Below are positions 5,311-5,341 of a stretch of 5,341 bases of DNA, one piece after another (position 1 is the stretch's first letter; every line of letters begins with the position of its first letter). The notes below the pieces were generated by a model. It had not been told where the DNA came from and made no database searches. It worked only from the letters and a program-made list of their open reading frames with translations. Source of the stretch: an uncultured Myxococcales bacterium (GTDB lineage: Bacteria; Myxococcota_A; Bradymonadia; Bradymonadales; Bradymonadaceae); contig CAJXPN010000379.1 of NCBI GenBank assembly GCA_913058025.1, positions 1-5,341 of the forward strand, written 5' to 3'. Both the position numbers and the translations under genes were made by a program.

Positions 5311-5341
5311 CTGTCTCTTATACACATCTGACGCTGCCGAC
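5311..5341 (-). other. Sequencing adapter (Nextera/Tn5 read-1 adapter), not genomic
   Basis: The bases start CTGTCTCTTATACACATCT and continue GACGCTGCCGAC. This is the reverse complement of the Nextera transposase adapter: the 19-bp Tn5 mosaic end plus the read-1 tail, lacking only the last bases. It sits flush with the contig end, as expected from untrimmed reads. Translated, it yields the artefact peptides MYKRQ and MCIRDS on the minus strand and SLIHI on the plus strand. Genomic sequence therefore ends at 5310, and the apparent ATG at 5325-5323 is not a real Rhs start. Confidence 0.98.

Noticed and set aside
3958..5331. 457-codon open frame on the plus strand opposite the Rhs gene
   Set aside because: Its translation is Val/Gly/Glu/Arg-rich shadow sequence typical of the antisense of a GC-rich gene. 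The minus strand has clear Rhs motifs, and this frame ends inside the adapter.

Overview
This is a GC-rich (roughly two-thirds G+C by eye) contig end. Coding is dense, third codon positions are G/C-biased and CGAG/CTCG words are abundant. A Hanks-type Ser/Thr kinase fused to two-component-like domains, next to an Rhs/YD-repeat protein, suggests a Myxococcota-type (deltaproteobacterial) genome. That assignment is an inference from gene content and composition; no marker gene is present.

Layout: all three confident genes lie on the minus strand. From right to left they are (i) the 3' part of an Rhs/YD-repeat gene (3424-5310), cut off by the contig end; (ii) a non-coding or decayed stretch of about 1.2 kb (2238-3423) with a small plus-strand ORF, possible frameshifted coding remnants and several strong inverted repeats; (iii) a 564-residue cytoplasmic Ser/Thr kinase (543-2237); and (iv), only 32 bp after the kinase stop, a tandem-duplicated TusA-family protein (1-510) that runs off the left edge. 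Kinase and TusA gene look like one operon.

The kinase keeps its catalytic residues. Its C-terminal half looks like a receiver-like domain followed by an HPt-like domain, and both have lost the residues that carry phosphate. It therefore looks like a kinase with two-component folds reused as non-phosphorylatable modules. Its partner has two CPxP sulfur-carrier-type domains in one chain. This pairing is the most interesting biological unit here.

The Rhs gene ends in a normal Rhs core (DPxGL boundary), then a 190-residue tip with Gly, Ser/Asn and Ala/Pro-rich stretches and a C-terminal hydrophobic helix. I do not recognise the tip as a known toxin, and no convincing immunity gene follows it.

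The last 31 bases (5311-5341) are not genomic. They are the reverse complement of the Nextera (Tn5) read-1 adapter, so any start codon called there, including the one giving MYKRQ, is an artefact.
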